From Enterocloster clostridioformis (GTDB lineage: Bacteria > Bacillota > Clostridia > Lachnospirales > Lachnospiraceae): a stretch of DNA of 64,000 bases. Shown in pieces: positions 63,210-64,000 of this stretch; positions within the stretch are counted from its first letter, which is position 1; each line of letters begins with the position of its first letter. The stretch lies in the NCBI RefSeq assembly GCF_020297485.1, contig NZ_JAIWZC010000001.1, positions 1,612,001 to 1,676,000 of the forward strand, given 5' to 3'. The position numbers and the translations under genes are program-made. Below the pieces are notes generated by a model. The model saw nothing but the letters and a program-made list of their open reading frames with translations, made no database searches and was not told the origin of the DNA.

Positions 63210-64000
63210 ATGTCCAAAGTAATCACTGTCTGGGGAAGCCCTGGAAGCGGCAAATCCATGTTCTGCTGCATTCTTGCCAAAGCACTGACCCGTGATAAAC
63301 GTAAAGCCATCATTATAAGCGGAGAACCGGGTACCCCCATGCTCCCGGTATGGATTCCGGAACAGATCACTACCACGAATGTTTCTATCGGGCAGGTTTT
63401 AAGCAGTGTAGAGATTGATACTTCTCTGGTGGCCAGCCATGTAACAGTACTGAAAAATTATCCTTATATCGGTCTCATGGGCTACAGCGCAGGCGAAAAT
63501 CCCTTAAGCTACCCGGAAACTGATTATAACATGGTTCTGCAGCTGATATCTTCTGCAAAAAGGCTGGTGGATTTTGTTATCCTGGACTGCAGTTCTGCCA
63601 TGACCAATGTATTCACGCCTGCCTCTATCGAATCCGGAGATCTGGTACTCCGTATCCTGACGCCGGATTTAAAAGGAATCAACTACCTGAAGGCGCATCA
63701 GGCTCTGTTAGTAGACGGACGTTTCCATTACCATGAGCATATGACCTTTGCCGGCATGGCCCGTCCTTTTCATGCTTTTGACGAAATGGGCTATATCATC
63801 GGCGGGTTTGACGGCCTGCTGCCCTATGGGAAGGAGATCGACCGCTGCGCTACGGAAGGCGGTATGTTCCAGGCTATCAAATACTGCAACTCCAAGTATA
63901 CTGCCTCTCTGAATAGGATTCTGGATGTCCTGGAAGAAATGGAGCTTGCCGAACAGCAGGAAGAGGAAAGCTATGAAGACGGATATGAGGAATATGAATT
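63210..64000 (+). CDS. cpaE: CpaE/MinD-like ATPase of the Tad system (partial)
   Basis: At least 263 aa, cut by the window edge. A deviant P-loop WGSPGSGKSMFC (8-19) and DFVILDCSSAM (about 112-122) mark a ParA/MinD-type ATPase. The visible C-terminus is acidic and Glu/Tyr-rich. CpaE places Tad pilus machines in the cell. AAAGGAGG lies upstream of the ATG. Further Tad genes (cpaF, tadB, tadC) are expected beyond the edge. Confidence 0.8.
   Translation, partial: MSKVITVWGSPGSGKSMFCCILAKALTRDKRKAIIISGEPGTPMLPVWIPEQITTTNVSIGQVLSSVEIDTSLVASHVTVLKNYPYIGLMGYSAGENPLSYPETDYNMVLQLISSAKRLVDFVILDCSSAMTNVFTPASIESGDLVLRILTPDLKGINYLKAHQALLVDGRFHYHEHMTFAGMARPFHAFDEMGYIIGGFDGLLPYGKEIDRCATEGGMFQAIKYCNSKYTASLNRILDVLEEMELAEQQEEESYEDGYEEYE

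Overview
The window looks like a chromosome segment from an anaerobic gut Firmicute of the Lachnospiraceae (Clostridium/Enterocloster/Hungatella-like). This rests on gene content (HelD, AGCS symporter, split ThrE, FeoAB, DUF1835 and DUF5688 families, choline-binding-type repeat protein) and on the conjugative element on the right; no rRNA is present to confirm it.

Left part, about 1-32.6 kb, is chromosome. It starts with a truncated helD and an AraC-GNAT regulator. A minus-strand catabolic operon follows: M20 carbamoylase-type hydrolase, two membrane proteins, M20 amidohydrolase, yajC. A divergent PucR-type regulator gene faces it and is broken at a 13-C tract. At 9.5-13.7 kb is a drug-resistance cassette: consensus promoter, 39-aa leader ORF, intrinsic attenuator, MATE pump, ABC-F protein, Vat-like acetyltransferase. 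After it come a decayed TetR gene, an ORF-less group II intron beside a terminator, and a DUF1835 gene. The housekeeping set metA-ligA-rluB-queA, an AGCS transporter, tRNA-Arg, ThrE, DUF5688, feoAB, a cell-wall repeat protein and uvrB complete this part.

Right part, about 32.6 kb to the end, is the left portion of an integrative conjugative element lying directly upstream of uvrB. It opens with two tyrosine recombinases and an excisionase-like HTH protein. Operon A (36.3-49.3 kb) encodes a type IV secretion apparatus: small pilin-like protein, VirB6-like protein, C39 peptidase, VirB4, VirD4 and accessory proteins. Operon B (55.4 kb to the edge) encodes Tad/Flp-pilus-like parts: DUF4320 and pseudopilin-like proteins, CpaA-type prepilin peptidase, CpaB and CpaE. 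The two operons share a 30-bp promoter-proximal sequence, phased TTGGCACA boxes and downstream intrinsic terminators, so they are probably co-regulated. One operon B gene is interrupted by a 2.6-kb group II intron whose predicted removal restores the reading frame. Several genes have non-ATG starts, and two appear to start with AUA.

Between the operons (49.4-55.2 kb) lies an AT-rich cargo island that looks like defence or anti-defence: a three-gene overlapping module (ComEC-like metallo-beta-lactamase fold, unknown protein, four-helix membrane protein), a stand-alone AAA/ABC ATPase, six tRNA genes (one Lys-type with a six-base anticodon loop), an XRE regulator, a 47-aa protein and an FRG-domain protein. 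This island is the best candidate for something undescribed.
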